Positions 63,476 to 64,000 of a stretch of DNA of 64,000 bases are shown here, one piece after another; position 1 is the first letter of the stretch, and every line of letters begins with the position of its first letter. The notes under the pieces are model-generated. The model was given only the letters and a program-made list of their open reading frames with translations, ran no database searches and was not told the DNA's origin. The position numbers and the translations under genes are program-made. Source of the DNA: Brucella tritici (GTDB taxonomy: Bacteria; Pseudomonadota; Alphaproteobacteria; Rhizobiales; Rhizobiaceae); assembly GCF_008932295.1 (NCBI RefSeq), contig NZ_WBWA01000003.1:248001-312000 (forward strand), given 5' to 3'.

Positions 63476-64000
63476 TGAACCTGCCGCGCTTGTCTCCGCT
63501 TGTCGTCGAACCGCTGGTGCGCGCCGCACTTCTGGAAGATCTGGGGCTCGCTGGCGATATCACCAGCAATGCGGTGGTGCCGGAGGATCACCGCTCGGCC
63601 ATGCTGTTCAGCCTGCGCCAGCCGGGCGTCATCGCCGGGCTGGATGTGGCCGAAATGGCGTTTCGTCTGGTCGATCCGGATGTCAAATTCGAACGTCTGG
63701 CGCGGGATGGTCAGTCTCTCGAAAAAGGGGCCGATGTTGCCCGCGTTTCCGGCTCCTCCCGCTCCATTCTGGCGGGTGAGCGGACCGCGCTCAATTTCCT
63801 CGGTCACCTCTCCGGTATTGCCACGGCCACGGCGAATCTGGTCAAGGCTGTTCAGGGCACCAAGGCTTCCATTGTCTGCACGCGGAAGACGACGCCGGGG
63901 CTGCGTGCCTTGCAGAAATATGCGGTGAGGGCAGGCGGCGGCATGAACCACCGTTTCGCGCTTTATGATGCGGTGCTGATCAAGGACAATCACATCGCGG
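63475..64000 (+). CDS. nadC: Nicotinate-nucleotide pyrophosphorylase (carboxylating), N-terminal part
   Basis: Quinolinate phosphoribosyltransferase, third gene of nadABC. The frame is open to the window end; 175 codons are visible. Starts at one of two adjacent ATGs (63472 or 63475) overlapping the nadB stop, with AAGGA before. LLEDLGLAGDITSNAVVPED, GERTALNFLGHLSGIATATA, CTRKTTPGLRALQKYAVRAG and MNHRFALYDAVLIKDNHI are hallmark motifs. Confidence 0.97.
   Translation, partial: MNLPRLSPLVVEPLVRAALLEDLGLAGDITSNAVVPEDHRSAMLFSLRQPGVIAGLDVAEMAFRLVDPDVKFERLARDGQSLEKGADVARVSGSSRSILAGERTALNFLGHLSGIATATANLVKAVQGTKASIVCTRKTTPGLRALQKYAVRAGGGMNHRFALYDAVLIKDNHIA

Noticed and set aside
1-64000. tRNA or rRNA genes, CRISPR arrays, transposase or phage genes
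   Set aside because: None was recognised on reading both strands; the repeats seen are short palindromes, not spaced arrays.

Overview
The window looks like chromosome from an alphaproteobacterium of the Brucellaceae (Brucella/Ochrobactrum type). This rests on the mix of genes and control elements: a GcrA cell-cycle regulator, ALAS-type hemA, the C-terminally extended dCTP deaminase family, a SAM-II riboswitch before metZ, an NrtR-controlled nadABC operon, a three-hairpin small RNA with CCUCCUCCC loops, and short palindromic intergenic repeats of the kind known from Brucella and rhizobia. No tRNA, rRNA, transposase, prophage gene or CRISPR array was seen. The assignment to genus is inference.

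Region by region. 1-7741: the C-terminal half of an RND efflux pump, a small membrane protein, a periplasmic binding protein, a membrane glycosyltransferase with an N-terminal type II secretion ATPase-like domain, polyphosphate kinase 2 and a PhoR-type kinase without its pst/phoB partners. 7745-20573: an exopolysaccharide-type locus with two acetyltransferase-like proteins, a GT2, a secreted clan-A glycoside hydrolase, a Wzx-like flippase, a Wzz/GumC-like co-polymerase, a truncated polymerase remnant, a deacetylase and two GT4 enzymes. Its last part is bracketed by two copies of a ~103 bp palindromic repeat. 20632-25094: gcrA and the argD-argF-hslO operon. 25180-28636: a second copy of the glycoside hydrolase, this time without signal peptide, next to an intact Wzy/WaaL-like membrane protein; this looks like the displaced half of the polysaccharide locus. 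28671-46433: mostly housekeeping genes (apaG, metZ, dcd, a GlxA-like regulator, a MATE pump, pyrD, pip, an SLC5-fused hybrid kinase with its LuxR-type regulator, mscL, an aminotransferase, hemA). 46701-50699: a second glycan locus with a GT2 and a four-gene minus-strand operon (sialyltransferase-like, GT8-like, GT25, polysaccharide deacetylase). 50938-58027: small proteins, LysR plus CidA/LrgA-LrgB, the small RNA, a glyoxalase-hydrolase fusion facing a second glyoxalase-type dioxygenase, and a lipoprotein hydrolase. 58119-64000: panC-panB, nrtR and nadA-nadB-nadC (nadC cut by the window end).

How the parts work together. The polysaccharide genes supply most steps of a Wzx/Wzy-type pathway (flipping, chain-length control, sugar transfer, acetylation or deacetylation, hydrolysis), but the in-locus polymerase is broken and the only intact one lies 7 kb away beside the hydrolase paralogue. 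Several control elements can be read directly: two NrtR-type palindromes over a TTGACA/TATAAG promoter before nadA, a SAM-II aptamer plus intrinsic terminator before metZ, a perfect FNR/FixK box before hemA, a promoter with an immediate terminator before argD, and a hairpin touching the ribosome binding site of panC.
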